Positions 46,029 to 59,515 of a DNA stretch of 64,000 bases are shown one piece after another. The stretch covers positions 6,820,001 through 6,884,000 of the forward strand of contig OW051471.1 in assembly GCA_932521025.1 (NCBI GenBank), read 5' to 3'. Position 1 is the stretch's first letter. The number at the start of each line of letters is the position of its first letter. The notes under the pieces are model-generated. The model had not been told where the DNA came from and did not search any database. It saw only the letters and a list, made by a program, of their open reading frames with translations. Source of the DNA: Oscheius onirici. Its lineage: Eukaryota; Nematoda; Chromadorea; Rhabditida; Rhabditidae. The position numbers and the translations under genes were made by a program.

Positions 46029-47248
46029 CCTACCCTTCAGCAGTCTTTCCAATTACGCACAGGCATCCTGAACAGTTTTACTGGCCAGATTTTACAAAGA
46101 AACTAAACCTTTGGGGCGAGGAAAACATCCTTCCTTCAGTCCCTTGAACTTGGTATTGAGTTCGTCGAGAACAGCAGCATAGTTGGCTTGAGCTCGTTCA
46201 CGGACGGGATCGCGGACATTCTGGCTCGGAGCATTTTGAGTGCGCGACTTCTGTCCAGGCTGTTGAATAGACTGGGGCTGATAGTTGGGTTGTACGGCAA
46301 CATCACGCTTGGAACGCTTAAATACTATCCTATTATTGAATTAATAAAAACCGCACGATACGACACTGGATAGGATCGGTGTAGGTGACAGTTTGGTCAT
46401 TTCCTTGAGCGTCCTTCTCGCTACAAGTGCATCCACCAGATGGCAAGCCATTGCAGTTATCCTTCATGTTTCCAAACTTTCCGAGCAATTCTTCATTCAA
46501 AGCCTTTTTGTTATCAGCAGTGACTTGTTCAACAGGCTTTCTGCACTCGGCATCCGAACTGAATTCTTGGACTTCTTCGCCATGTCCGAGGTCAACGTTA
46601 CATTTACATCCACCAGATGGTCGTGGGAAACAGTTATCCTGAAGATCTTCTATTCATTCCAAAGACTCAGACTTACCCTGAATGCTCCGAACTTGCTCTT
46701 GATCTCCTCGTTGACATTCTTCTTGTTTTCAGCCGTTTGTACTTCGACCGATTTCTTGCACTGCTTGATGTCGGAATACTCATACTCGCGATCCTGCGGC
46801 CCGTCTTTCACAGTACATTTGCAACCTTCTTCAACTGCGACGCAGTTTTCTCGAAGACTCAAGTCGCGAGCGTAAGCCTACAAAAGATCATTATACCTGG
46901 GATTTGCGGAAAAGCTTAACTTCATACCCAGAGGAAACAACTCTGCATGTTTTTGTTATCACAGGAAGTTGTGAGTTACCCATAAACAACTATAGTTCCG
47001 TCATCTCAACTTTTTATAAACACTGCTAAGAATACACACGAAAGACTTTTCTACCAAGAGGAGCCAGTTACTTGAAAGCTGTTAGGCAAACCCGACTGCT
47101 GTCTACATTCTTGTCACTTTTTGACGGCCATTACAACCAGCTAGTTGCTGGTCAATAAGTTCGTCGTACTGAATAGTTCAGACACATTGAATCTCACCTG
47201 TAGAGCTAGAAGACAGAAGACAGCAAACAGCGAAGTTGAGCTCATCAT
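46029..47248 (-). CDS. secreted Cys-rich repeat protein
   Basis: Start 47248 (MMSSTSLFAVFCLLALQ, signal peptide); stop TAG 46029-46031. Four diverged units share the plan C-x-P/E-x-G-C-x-C ... C+x-V ... NKKxxNEELxxKFG: RENCVAVEEGCKC, DNCFPRPSGGCKC, DNCNGLPSGGCTC and EGCFPRPKGCLC. Between units runs a helical stretch such as TAENKKNVNEEIKSKFG. A Gln/Arg-rich linker (QPNYQPQSIQQPGQ) precedes the last unit. The family is unknown to me; the disulfide pattern and signal peptide indicate an extracellular role. Confidence 0.65.
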
Positions 47249-47586
47249 TGCTGACTGGGAACAGAGAGGGGCGGGCTGTGTTCTTAAACCCTCGCCTCGT
47301 CTCTCTGCGTCTCCGCGATCGAAGCCTTCTCTGACCTCTGTTGATACTTTTCCTCTACATGTGAAAGCCGAGTTTACACCAGCCAGGAGGGGCTCCGGGG
47401 TCTTGATACAAAACAACCCAATGAGTCAGATCAAGGGCACACATCGTCCGGAAGTAGCATGAGACCGTTTTTAGGTCATTTGTTTGGTGACTCATCCCAT
47501 CCATCAACAAAGAAGTTTTGATTTATCAAAGAAAAAAGGAAAAAGTTGTGATAATTGAAGCTCTCTGGGATAAATGGAGAAATATG

Positions 47587-48690
47587 TCAGGCAGCTCGAC
47601 TTCCGTTGTTAATCAAGGATGTTTTCTTCTGCTTGAATATCTTCGTTTTTATGAAATGACAAACTTCTCGATCACACAGCACCGAAGTGTATCTATTAGG
47701 TAGTCCAATTGAAATGACTATAAATACCTTACCCTCCCGCAGCAATGACAAAGCACCAGAAGTAACGAGAAGCTATGAACGTTCCTAAATATGGCAGGTT
47801 GGATATTTCAGGAACGACGTGATACGAGACAGTCATCAACACGCAGAGCGTTACGTTTAAAAATGTCTGAACAAATATACGAATGTTCTGGTAATTCTAA
47901 CCTGTGTGGACAGCATTATCTCCTGTTTGTACCGTTTCTGATTCTGGTGATCCGAAATGTGTGCTGTGAGAGTTTTTCTGTTGATTCGAAGTTTGATTAT
48001 TGTGATAATGTCAAATAGAAGAGCAACAGCGAAGAGTACAATACTGAATAGGAAATCTCCATAAAGAGAAAGAGCATTTCCACAGGGAGTTGGGGCAAAG
48101 TAAAAGAGAACCACGTCAGAGTCGTAGAAGAACTGACAACCATCTTCAAAATTGTTTAGAATAGCATACAATGATCCGTATGCGGTACTAATAAGAACAA
48201 TAATGAGATTGACTAGCGTAGCTGTCGAGATGTACTTTTTGTCGCTAGAAAAAGGATACGTGACGTTGACCGAAGACAAGACATGAGCCCACTCGACAAG
48301 ACGCCCGTATTGAAGAAGAGAGATAAGAGTCCGATATAGTTGTTTGTTCGAGGTAGAAACTTTTCCCATCCTCTTAAAAATGGTTTTATTGGGAGAAAAG
48401 TAAACTTACACAATCCCGTTAGGCACAACCCACAATAGAAAGATCAAGAGGAGAAGAATGCTATGAGTGCATCTCCCTTGCATGAGCATACCAAAAGGAC
48501 TTCGATATATCTCACACCGTCTCATGACGATAAAAGTGACCGAAAGAGTACATATGCCTGACAAACAAGTCTGTAAATGTGAATCTTGAGTTTGTTGTCA
48601 TCTTACAATGCCTATCACAACCAGAACTATAGCTCTCATAACAGCATCCGGCGGAATGTCTCCGAACATGTTCTTCGTCTCATTCGTCAT
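47587..48690 (-). CDS. seven-TM chemoreceptor, Srx-like
   Basis: Start 48690 (MTNETKNMFGDIPPDAVMRA), stop 47587-47589. Exons join to about seven hydrophobic segments: AIVLVVIG, ICTLSVTFIVM, SILLLLIFLLWVVP, ATLVNLIIVLISTAYGSLY, YGDFLFSIVLFAVALLFDII, FLNVTLCVLMTVSYHVVP and YFWCFVIAAGG. The RSPFGMLMQ loop after TM2 and the FDIITIIKLR...QEIMLSTQ stretch after TM5 are like the Srx receptors nematodes use in chemosensation. The ligand is unknown. Confidence 0.7.
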
Positions 48691-49400
48691 CTGAAATGCT
48701 CACAATTGTGTTAATGGAAAGTTTGCTCGAGTTTTAGCCACAAGCGATGACGGAGAAATAGCAACAAACGCAGAATGAGAAAAAGGAAACGAAAAAGTGT
48801 GGTTACTTCTTTGAACTAACTTGCGAGAAAGACTTCTTTTCTCAGAAGATGCAAAAGATCAAGGACGTGAGAGTTTGAAATGACGCTAGGAAAGTTGGAG
48901 AGAATTAAACTACCGTGAAGGTCAGAAATCTCTCTGGAGAGGCTAAACGGAAATCTTTTTCAATGTCTTGAATGTCTAATTGAGATAATAACTCACACTC
49001 ATCTCGCACAGAAACTTCTTTGGAAAAAGGTCCGATACAAAGTGGTTGAGCTGTTTTCAACAAAAAGAGGCGGCAGACAATCCTATTAAACATATAATTT
49101 CTTCATATTTAATCGTTTGGCTTACAGAGAATCTTACCTCAGACATCAGTTGTTTCCATTATGTCAACCGGAGCAAAAACAGAGAAAATTGTAGCTCTTC
49201 ATTGTTTGTTTTTATTCGCTGAATTATGGGGATTGCCATTCCTTTTTGTCTTATAGCCTATGGAAGCGATGATATTTGTGCATCTGCCCAAATTGACACA
49301 TATCTAGATTTACGGACCAGTCTATCGCACGTTCATTTTCAAATGATTCGGATTCCGGTCCAGCAGATACTCAAATGTATTCTCGTTGTCAGTTTTAACG

Positions 49401-51941
49401 ATGAAATTCACCCCAAGTTTAGGTGTTTTTCTCAACATTCATACTTTACGCAGTATCGAGAAGTTCGCCCAATATCAGTTCCATTGAAAATCCCGGTGAA
49501 AAGAGCCCTTCTTCGTATTTTCATCCTTTTGAAAACGGTTGTAAGTTTCCAATAGCTGATCCTTATGCTAGCGATATTTCGGTGAGCGTGTTCTAATATT
49601 TTTTCCTATTTTATAGACTTGGAGATTTTCCGAGAGATTGCGAACACTCAAATGTGCCGTAGACTATCCGTTAGCAACAATGGTATTTGGTTCTTAGGTT
49701 TATTTAAGGAACAGTTAAGGATTCTGTTGGCGCAATATACATCCATCCACATTTTGCGAAATATCCAAACTTGACGGACAATAGAAAGTGCTGGGTTTTG
49801 ATAATGGAAGGCGGATTGCGACGGAGTAAGGAGAAGTTTTGGGGAGTCAACGATCCTTACCATATAGCAACAATTGATGTATGTTTTGAGATTGAACTTT
49901 AAAATCTTCAGGCGCCCGAGAACACTCGGTTCATTGTAAATGCCGACGTCTTCTTGGTACAATGTAATGAGACTGAAAACAACACGATGATTTGGGAAAA
50001 ACCCTTTGCAGGATTTCGTGATTCCACAAAACCAATAGATCAGGTTATTTCCATTAAGTCCAATTCCTATGAGTGTTTAGCTTGTTCCGATAGAGGAAAC
50101 ACCTCTTTACGACAGATTCGGTCACAAGAGAAAATCTGAACCAGTTCAACAGTCAGACCGCATTTCCATTGATATTTTAGTTATTGAGTCGACTTCGAGG
50201 ACTATGTTCCAGCGACATATGCCTCGAACTTATGAGACAATGAGAAGATTAGGATTTGACTTCTTTTACGGGTACAACAAGGTAGAAAGATATGGGAACT
50301 GGTGTAACAAGTTTCAGGTAGCAGACAATTCGCTGGTCAACCTCGGTCCAATTCTGGTTGGTGATCTCAAAGAGGCTTTGGAAGCTCCAAAACTAGACGA
50401 GTCTGGAGACATCAATCTAGATTGGATTCTTCCGCTTAATCGAACATTAGATCCCACAGATCTACCCTATTTGTTCAAAATAATGAAAGAAAGTAAGTTT
50501 GATATTGTAGTTTGTAAAAATATCTAGAGTTTGGATGTAAAACTATGCTGAACGACGACATTACTCGGAGAGACTTGGGCCTATTTCACTATCCTCAAAA
50601 GGCCTTCATGAATGGATTCTACAAAAAGCCGGCTGATCATTTCTACAAGGCTTTCTATTGCCTCATTTATAACGTAAACTGAACCTTAGAAACCTTAATA
50701 AGTGTCTCAGAAATGGAGGTATCAGCCTTGTAAGGATGGCGGACAGATTCAGAAAGAGTATCTCGACTTATGGTATCGATTTGCCAACAAGTACAAGGAT
50801 GTCTGTCATTTTGGATTCACGTTTATAACCTCGTGAGTTTCGTGCTGAAATAACTCAGTTCTCTTTAGATTAACCCATGACGAACCCTTCTTTATCAGTC
50901 TGATCGACGAGCATCTAAATCAAAAACTGATCACCCTCAACGAACAAGGTTTCTCTTCACTAAATGAATTTACGATTTTCAGCACTAATGGACAATTCTC
51001 TTTTTGTGATAATGGGTGATCACGGAAATCGGATTGGCGGGATCAAAGAGAGCTATACTGGACGAATTGAGGAAAAGATGCCTCTTTTAGCTGTAAGAGT
51101 GCCCCCAAAAATAAAGAAAAACTATCCTGAACAATACAAAAGCTTCCGAGAAAACAAGTTTAAGCTTATCAGGTTTTTATTAAAGAGTTTATATATTTTC
51201 TAACAGTAACTTCGACGTCCATCAAACTCTTCGCGACGTGATAGAAATGAAGTTTGGACACGAGAGGGACGATGAGGGAAAAAGAGGCATTTCGCTGTTC
51301 CGGGAGATACCGGGAGATAGGTGGGTATTTATGGTGATATAATGTCCTTGTAATGAAATTATTCAGATCTTGCTTCGACGCGTACATTCCCGAGAACTTT
51401 TGTTCTTGTCTTATTGACAGATCGACTATTAATGAAACAATTGGGAACAAGACACTTCCATCTCAAGGAAACATTTTGAAAGTATGAAAAATTCTTTCAA
51501 ATAAAAGGAGTTTAGGAAGCTGTAAAAGCAATAAAAAGCTGGATATCTAAGCAGAGTCTTGAGAATTGTCTGGAGATGGATTCATTGTCAAACAACTTGC
51601 AATTTTCCGTTCTCGGAATCAATCCCTTTGCTAGATATGGTGTGCAGAAGATGACCAACAAAGTTTCGGTCGAAAAAGCTGCTGGTGGAAGGCCTCAAAT
51701 GGATGTATGGACTTTGTTCTATCCTATAAAAATTAGCTTTCAGTTCTTGTGGCACGAAGCTGTCGTTCCATTCAGACTTAAGAACTCTCTTTCAATGGCA
51801 GAAACAAAGATTCGAATCGAGTACGATGCAGCCCAAGAACGATATTCGATGAATTTCGAGCCACTGGTACTCAAACCGCCTCTTAATTGTCCTTTCAAAA
51901 GCATCTTCAAAGTCTGCGATTGTCTAAACTCCAATCTCTAA
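49401..51941 (+). CDS. DUF229 protein, alkaline-phosphatase superfamily
   Basis: Multi-exon plus gene ending at TAA 51939-51941. The N-terminus is tentative: ATG 49401 gives MKFTPSLVSRSSPNISSIEN, leading through NGCKFPIADPYASDIS. The DUF229 core is clear: DILVIESTSRTMFQRHMPRT, GFDFFYGYNKVADNSLVNLG, THDEPFFISLIDEHL, and the metal-site segment LFVIMGDHGNRIG followed by RIEEKMPLLAVRVPP. Members are predicted membrane-anchored or lumenal sulfatase/phosphatase-fold proteins of unknown substrate, expanded in nematodes. The C-terminus has several Cys (CSCLIDRS, CLEMDS, FKVCDCLNS). Confidence 0.75.
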
Positions 51942-52074
51942 CCGTTTATTGGATAAACTCTTCTATGAATCCCAAATATAAGTTCAGTCTCTACACAGTC
52001 TAGAAATTTCTACGTTTCAAGCATCTTGTGAAAGCCAAGCGGATCGCAAATATCACTTTCTGAAGCAGAATACC

Positions 52075-55000
52075 TTAGGGAGCATGTTCGGGGGCAGTAC
52101 TGGTAGTCGTGTCTGTGACCGTCTTCTTCTTGTAGTATTTCGTGGTCACGTGTCGAGAGATGACTCCAGGCTCCAGAGGAGTCTCAACGACTCTCTTTTC
52201 CTCCTCTTTCAGCAAAGAACAGTCCTTTCCAGGATCAGAAGTTGTTTGAAGGTCCTTTTTGTAGAAAACATCGTGACCTTCCTGGTCCCTGTACCCGCCA
52301 TTCGTGTTGCTTTGTGTGTTGGCCAACGATCCTCTTGGAAGAGTCTCAGTCATTTCGATCTAAATACTTTTAATTTGTCAAAAATATAAAGATACCTTGG
52401 AGTAGGCGGTCTGAGCTCCAGCCTGGTTTTGGGCAGCCGAACTGCTGGTGATGGGGGCAATGACTGGAGCGGTTGTTCGAGTTTCAGTACGCTCTTCACG
52501 CTTACGATTGTAGCTGCTGGCACTGTATTGGGACAGTTGAGAGACCGGACGGCTCTCTTGCTAAAATAGTTCTTGCCATTTTTATTCACAAAACAAATAC
52601 CTCTTCTCGTTTATAAGAGTGATGCGACTCAGCATGATAGTTGCTGCCTCCTTCCTGACGAAGAGGGGCATATCCGACGGGGATCACTTGCTGGCTGCTG
52701 GTGTGGTTCGTTGTGCTACTCTGTTGGAGTTGAGTAGGCTGAGGAGGATTGTTCACAGTTTGCTATATACTTTTTTTTAAAAGAAAAACCAATTTAGCTT
52801 ACAGAGGAGTAGCTGTACGAAGTGTTCTTCGTTACAGGAGTAGTGGTAGTCACTTGAGGAGCCACATATCGGTCAGGTCCTGTCGAACTGGTCGTAGTTT
52901 CCTTCTTCGAATAGTGAGAAGACTGGAAGCTCTTGTATGACCCGGGGGAGTGGAGCATATCTTTTTGCAAGTGGGAAACATTGCCCTGAGTCTGAAGCAA
53001 ACCAGTCTGAAATATTCTTCATCTTTTCATTAGTCGAAACGAACCTCGTATCGTGGAACATTTCTATCCTCTTGGTTCTGAGTGGAACTGCTGCTTCGCT
53101 GGAAACTCTCTTGAAAGTTGGTCTGGATGGGCTGGAGAGGGGCAGTGTTAGTCTCCTGGCTAGAGCTCGTAGTCTTGTAATTCTGTTGGAATTGGTCCTG
53201 AACTGCCTGGACAGGGACAGAACGAGTCTCTTGGGTGGAACTGGTACTCTTGTGATAGTTGCTCTCCTGGAAGCCAGTCTGCTGAACAGGTTGTTGAACA
53301 GGAATCGTCCGCTCTTCGCGAGTGCTGCTGCTGGACTTGAAGTGACTACGCTGTTCCTACAAATATCTTTTAATGAGAAATGAAATTCTTATTATCAAAT
53401 CTGATCTAACAGAGGATTATCGGTATAGAACTGGCATGATCTATACTATAAGCGTGTTATTTCCTATTAGTCTGCTAACATAATTTGCCTATTCTACCAC
53501 TCTCGCACACCTGACGTTCAGTCTGCACAGGAATGGTCTCCCGAGTACTCTTCCTGTACTGTGATTCCTAAACTTTTTTTAAAACGTTCAAACGCGGTTG
53601 AACCTGACGGGTTTCGGTCACATGCGGTGATCCAAGCATTTTTATCTCATGGAAACGACACTGGGAAGTTGAGCATTAAACTATTTGGATACAGAAATAA
53701 AACCTGTCGACTGTCCTGGGCAGTTTGTTCTTTTGACTCAAAACGATTGCTCGCTTCTTGATGAGTTATCTGCTGTTCGGGAAGGAATGTTCCGGCCTAA
53801 TAAGACACAAATTTTAAATTTTTTTTTGATTCAAACTACTCTTCTTGCAGGAGATGTTTGTTCGACTCGTTCCTCGCTCTTTTTGCTGTACTTAGAAGAG
53901 CTGTATTCCTAAGAAAAAATGAGGTTACTTAACTAAAAGGAACTAGCAAGTCTAGAAGCTATGATTAGATTCTACTCGCACCTGATGAGCAGTTTGAATC
54001 GGTTGAGAGCTCGTTTGAGACTCCTCCATTCTGGAGTGATATTCCTAAATATTTTTTCCCAGTTGTTTCAAGTGTGAACCTGGTAATTCTGTAGGCTAGC
54101 AGGTTGACTAGGACTCATCGTTTTATGAGTCTCACTGGTTTTTGTCTCTGACTGTTTCGAGTCAAACCGACTCTCCTGAATAATATAACTCTTTTTCTAC
54201 TAAAACTCTTACAACAAACGACAGTCAGCAAAGTAACTTGATAAGTCACCCGAGCAACTGAACATTCGAAGCATGAACTGAGAAAGCAACATATGGAACA
54301 CAAATCGCCAAATGATGTCCATCAACTCATTGGATAGCAGTTGTCTCTATTTTCTTTCTAGGCGTCAGTAAAAAAAAAGCGTGGCAAAGAAACCTCATGG
54401 ATCGATACTGGCAGTGAACAGACACTCCTTGTCTCGCTCTGACTCCGCTCACTACGGTAATGACACTCCTTTAAAACGACTCACTCCAAAAATGATAAAT
54501 AGACGTACCTGATTGTATCCACCAGGATACGTTGTAGTCGTCGTGGTCTAAAGAAGAAGATAATTGGGTAAAACAAATAAATTACAGTGTAGCTCGTGTT
54601 CCGTGGGGAGTACTGCTGACCGCCTTGGTAGTTTTGTTGGTGGCTCGAGAGGTAGTCTAATTGATTCTGGTTGAATCCAGTGTTGGCAATGTTCATGGCG
54701 TTCGTTCCAGAAGAAAACGAGACTGGGACTGGCTGAGAACTGTATTGCTGACTCTGGAATATAATATTGTTTTTTAGTTTATTCCCTTTGCTATATATTT
54801 TTCCCTGAACTATGTAAATCCTACTAATTTTCAGATTGACAACATGTTAGCACACTGGACGGACACACCTGGTAGCTCTGCTGCTGCTGACTGCTCTGTC
54901 CACTCTGCATGTAGTCTGAAGCGTTCTGCCAAACTTGATGCTTCTCCTGAGCAGACTGGCTCCAAGATGGAGGAACTTGCTGAGGGATCTGCAAAGGGGA

Positions 55001-57434
55001 AGTGCTGGGTGTGGACAGCTGGTTTCTGGTGGGCGGCAAAAGTAACAGAAAAAGTTTGACACATGTTTGTCGTCTATCGCCTATGGATTAAGAGGATGTT
55101 AACCTTGGCAGACGCTGGTAGATTGACTCGAGCATCCGTATCAAAGGCCTGACGTTCCCAGGCTCCCTTCCGTTGTTGAACTGTACGCGACCAGTTCGGT
55201 TCCGAAGTGTAAACCTAAAGTTGATGGTTAAAACACAAAGGAGACCAAAGGGAACAAAGGATAAGCTCAGAGTTAGCGCTAGAAGTCTTGCTCGCCTGGT
55301 ATCTACGACCGAGACAAGGATCCGACCGATTTTTCCAGTTCACGTGCTTCCTTAGGGCGCTGTGTGACCAGTAAGGAATTGTCGGATTAAGCACACGTCG
55401 CTCGATAGCCTGGTCGGATAGAAGTCGTTCTACGGTCACCTCTCTATCTGTATCAGCTTGTCGTTGTCTCCAGACATTCGTCTGTTCCGATGGAGCAGAG
55501 CTGGTATAGACGGGTCTTGTTGATGTTCTGGGAGCGCTAGCTGATCTTCTCGCAAAGTTTGTAGCACAATTGGTCGAGTAAGTGACAGGCTCTGGTGGAG
55601 GTGACAAATGATGAACGGTCACATGATCCCTCCTGAATCCACCAGGAGGAGCAAAAGCTGTTCCAAACTCCGACTGGTCAATATGTCGGACTTCGTGACG
55701 GATCTTTTGGTTGGAGAGCGTGTCTCCGACTAGAAGATTGGCGTCCACACCGTCGACATTGGGAGCCACGTACGAGTTACAATGGCTACGGGTGTCCGCA
55801 CTGTACCTAGGACGAAGTCTGGGTGGATCACTACAATATCCTCGAATCGGTCCTGGGGCTACGTAGCCCTGAAAGCAGTTGGGTAAATGCCTCTGTTACT
55901 CTTTACTTGCTCCCAGCCCATGCAAGCATTGAATGAATTACACGACACACCTTTCCAAAATCACTTCCTCCCATCTCAAAGCCGGGCTGACGGTGTTCTC
56001 TTTCTTCCTTTCTGGAGACGTGTCCCTCATAATATCCAGACGATCCCTTCTCAATTGGCAATCCTTTCGTGTAGTCGATTCCACCGCATTCGTATCCTCG
56101 ATCGTGATAACTAAACTGAACCTTATAGAATCCACGCATGTTCAAACTTCGAGCCGGTGCTGTAATGTCTTTGACGCTGTCCACCATGTTGATACTGCCA
56201 ATAAGCAGGTCCTCCTCCCTGAGGATTGACAGCATTAGTGTAGGTTCGAGTCTTCTCAGCATGTTCCCAAGGAGTGTCGTGATGTTCGCGTCGAGGCTGA
56301 CTGGGACTACGAGAGCCGCTGTACCGATGTTGGAGTGGATCAGCCGGAGTTCGAGAACGAGCTCTTTCACTCTTCTCGCGAGCATAACGAGCCCAATGTG
56401 GCTCTTGGCCACGAGGAATATTGGGAGCTTCAGCAGCTGCAATCTTTTCTTCGAAATTGGCTCCAAAGTTTGAATGGTCGCCTTCCTGAAACACTGCCAT
56501 ACCTCAAGTAATTCGATGATTACCTTGAGATATCTCAAAGTGGCACTCTTGTTGGGATCAAAATGCTTATCCGATGCCGGCATTGGAATCGGCGAGCTGC
56601 CTCCCACTTGTTGCTGGAATTGCTCAGCAGCAGTCTCTCTGGAACAGTTCAATAAGATCGTGTACTATTGTTTACGCGCTTTTCCTACAACCACATTACA
56701 ATTTCTCTAAAATAACTCTGATTACTGCCCTTGTCTGCCACGTTCGTAATAGATGCCACATGCTTGAGAGTCTTCCGAGCTGTGTAAAGCTTGCCGCATT
56801 TTGTTGATGGATCAATGAATGTGCCAAAGCTTGCTCGAACGGATTCTATTACCGTCGGAGAACTTTAAAAAAGACCGAACTCGACTATAAATAGCCGCAA
56901 TTTTTAATGCACATACTCTTAGATTTTTTATCTCAGTGCGAAACATACTTTCTGCAGTCGAGAGAAGAAAAAAGGGAATATTTGTGATTTGCCAGTCTTT
57001 AAATCATGTAGCTACAACATGTAATGGAGTAAAATAATTTTTGGGAGTAGTTTAGTGTTTGCTATACTCAAGAAAACAACGAAAAAAGAAGAGCATACCT
57101 GTTGTAGAGATCCATCGGGGAGTTGTATTGAAGATGAACAGCTTGAGCGGACATTTCTTCTGTTGGTGTTATCGGCAGAACCTGCAAGTTTGATAGTTTG
57201 AATGAAAAACTGAACTGACCCTTGGGACTTGTATTCGATGATGAAGAACGGGACCTCTTGGATTCGGATGTGAATACGAGAAGGGAGTTTCCTGTCTGAA
57301 ATGATCTTCTCGCTTCTTAATGAATAGAAAAAACTGAGTGGGCGACAGGCGTACCTGAAGCGAGTGTTCTCCCAGCGACTCCGAAACGCGGCTGCCAATG
57401 GAGCAGGCACCCAGACCCCGTCCACGGATTTCAT
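52075..57434 (-). CDS. long low-complexity protein with Zasp-like motif
   Basis: Minus gene of many small exons. ATG at 57434 gives MKSVDGVWVPAPLAAAFRSR, but more 5' exons are possible. HLQYNSPMDLYN followed by SVRASFGTFIDPSTKCG resembles the Zasp/ALP motif (DUF4749) that links Z-disc proteins to alpha-actinin. The body is disordered and rich in Gln, Ser, Thr and Tyr, with many short exons encoding similar Q-E-S/R-rich pieces between 52600 and 54900. The last exons end VVETPLEPGVISRHVTTKYY...STAPEHAP. No PDZ or LIM domain was seen. A muscle or cytoskeletal attachment role is an inference from one motif. Exon structure is approximate. Confidence 0.5.
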
Positions 57435-57716
57435 AAAAACAGAACCACTGGACACAGCTGCATCTTGACCAGGGTGGAGGGAGTGTTCAGGCTGACCACT
57501 CGGGGTGTCAAATAGCCATCACAACAACCCCTATCTTCTCGTTTTCAATGTTCTGAGCCAGAACATGACGTCGAAGATATGCCTTCCGGTCCACTTTGTC
57601 TACTTCCTCTGGAAGAAAGAAAGGCTGTTTCTATTCTGTCTAGTGACATTTTTCTACCCAGGGAATACATTAGATTGGTTTATTCAACACGTCAACATTA
57701 TATGACCACGATCAAT

Positions 57717-58787
57717 TTATGACCTTCTTGGGGGCTTCCAATTCTTCGTACAGTCGGACGGATCCACACACCGACCAGTGACATCGTCTCGTAAATATCC
57801 TGCCTGACACTTACACGAATTGTAGAGACAGACATCCATCGACATAATCTGAAGTTTTTCTCCATCAGTACAAGCTTCTTTTGTACCGGATTGGGATTGA
57901 AACAGGAGGCTTCGATTGGAGCTCCACAGATCAGAAGAGTTTCATTCGAAGAGCATATGGCAGGACACTTTTCCAGTTGGTAACACTTTCCGCGATGGCG
58001 ATAGTAGCCGTCTCTACAGCGACACTGACGTCGGTCACAGGTTTCGTAACAGCGGGAGTTCAACATCTAAACTCTGGTCGTTGCTGGTCAACAAATTAGA
58101 AACCTTGTCCGGATGGGAGCATGAGTTCTGACACGAATTGAAGCACATCAACGTCTCGTTTGGATCTTTGCATTCCGTCGGTTCTGAAAATAAGATTTCT
58201 CGATTGTTTTCAAGCGATAAACCATCTTGTTGACTCATTTTCCAACTGCCCGATTCAGGACAATCGTCGGCCAAAATACATTCTCCCACATTGTTTCGCA
58301 GATATCCTTCTTTGCAGACACACGCGTCCAGTTGACTTATCTCTTTGAAGTAGGTCTAAAGAAAGAGAGAGGTAGGACTTTAGCTCTATTCGACTAACAG
58401 GAACAGGATCATCACAAGTCGGCTGGGTCAGTGAGGCATAGGGTACCACAGTCTCATTGACTCCACAATAGTTGACCGGACAATTTTCAGTCTTGACACA
58501 TCGTCCCTCGTTGACCAGGTAGCCTTCCTCACAGACACACATATCCTGTTGACAGTCCTCGTGGCAAATGGAATCTACGCTCTAAAGAGGAATGTTACTT
58601 GATTTTCCCAATAAATTACTCGAGTTGGATGTCGACAAGTGTCACGGCATGTGTTGAAACAGCCGATTTCCGTGTGGGACATTCCACAGAGCATCAGATG
58701 CGGACGACGGCCGCGACCTCCGAAAAAATCGCGACCTGAAGTGGAGGAAAAAAGGCTGAGCAGCAGTAGAAGTATGGGTGGTCCCAT
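57717..58787 (-). CDS. secreted protein with four TIL (trypsin-inhibitor-like) domains
   Basis: Start at 58787 (MGPPILLLLLSLFSSTSGRD, signal peptide), stop TAA 57717-57719. Four Cys-rich TIL units end in the family pattern C-x-C-x-x-G-Y/F-x-x...C-V-x-x-x-x-C: CVCEEGYLVNEGRCVKTENC, CVCKEGYLRNNVGECILADD, CRCRDGYYRHRGKCYQLEKC and CKCQAGYLRDDVTGRCVDPS. TIL domains usually inhibit serine proteases or act as extracellular modules. An in-frame Met exists further upstream (58811); I chose the one with the best signal peptide. Confidence 0.8.
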
Positions 58788-58921
58788 GGCTGAAAGAGAC
58801 TGCCGACTGAGCATTAACAAGTGACGCGAAGAGTTTACGAGAGCGGAAAGAATAACTTTTGATCTTCATGTTCTCGAGAGAGGTGAGCAGAAGAAAAAAA
58901 AACGAGGAAGAAAAGAGAAAA

Positions 58922-59515
58922 CTAAACTATATCAGCCAGGGCTGCTTCGAAAAGAGTCGACAAAAATCTGAAAATCTCAATTCTGACTGATTTGCAGCAG
59001 CTTATCCCATTCCTAATCTTGCTTTTATGGGATTGGAATACAGCTTTTTGTGAAGCCGTGTTGGAGTGAAGACATACAGCTGAAGAGGAGAAGTCCACAA
59101 AGCTATTGAGAGCTGTTCGTGCCGCACCTGCACATTGCAGAATTGGATCTGGAAAGGGGAAGAGCGTCGGAAGAGATGTACGTGGCGGATCTGCGACAGT
59201 TCCGACTGCGAAGAGATTAATGGAGCAGATGCTTTTGGAGACCGCTGAGGGGGATGATCCTCTCTTCAAAATTAGTTCCAATTCACTAAAAATTCCCTTT
59301 TTCATCCTGTGAGGTAAGATGGCAAATAGACGATTCAAAGCGTTCAGGCGAATGACGTCCCTCGACATTTCGAGAATCCAACACAAGCCAAAGGTTGTCA
59401 TTAGGCTGTGATTGTAGTCTACAAAGACATGCAGAACCGAGGAGAGTCGAAAGATCTACGAGTGTTACCTCACAGGGAGTGTTTGCAAATGGCCTTGAAG
59501 AAGTTTATGTAAAAT
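58922..59515. other. overlapping open frames on both strands, unresolved
   Basis: The minus strand holds a 159-codon ORF (58922-59401, MTTFGLCWILEMSRDVIRLN). The plus strand has protein-like pieces in the same place: DLQQLIPFLILLLWDWNTAF near 58990-59065, RDVRGGSATVPTAKRLMEQM near 59175-59235, and AVIVVYKDMQNRGESKDLRV near 59404-59512. I could not join the plus pieces with normal introns. No family is recognised on either strand. Confidence 0.3.

Noticed and set aside
46393-46875. 160-codon plus-strand ORF
   Set aside because: Antisense shadow of the Cys-repeat secreted protein, which has a signal peptide and consistent introns on the minus strand.
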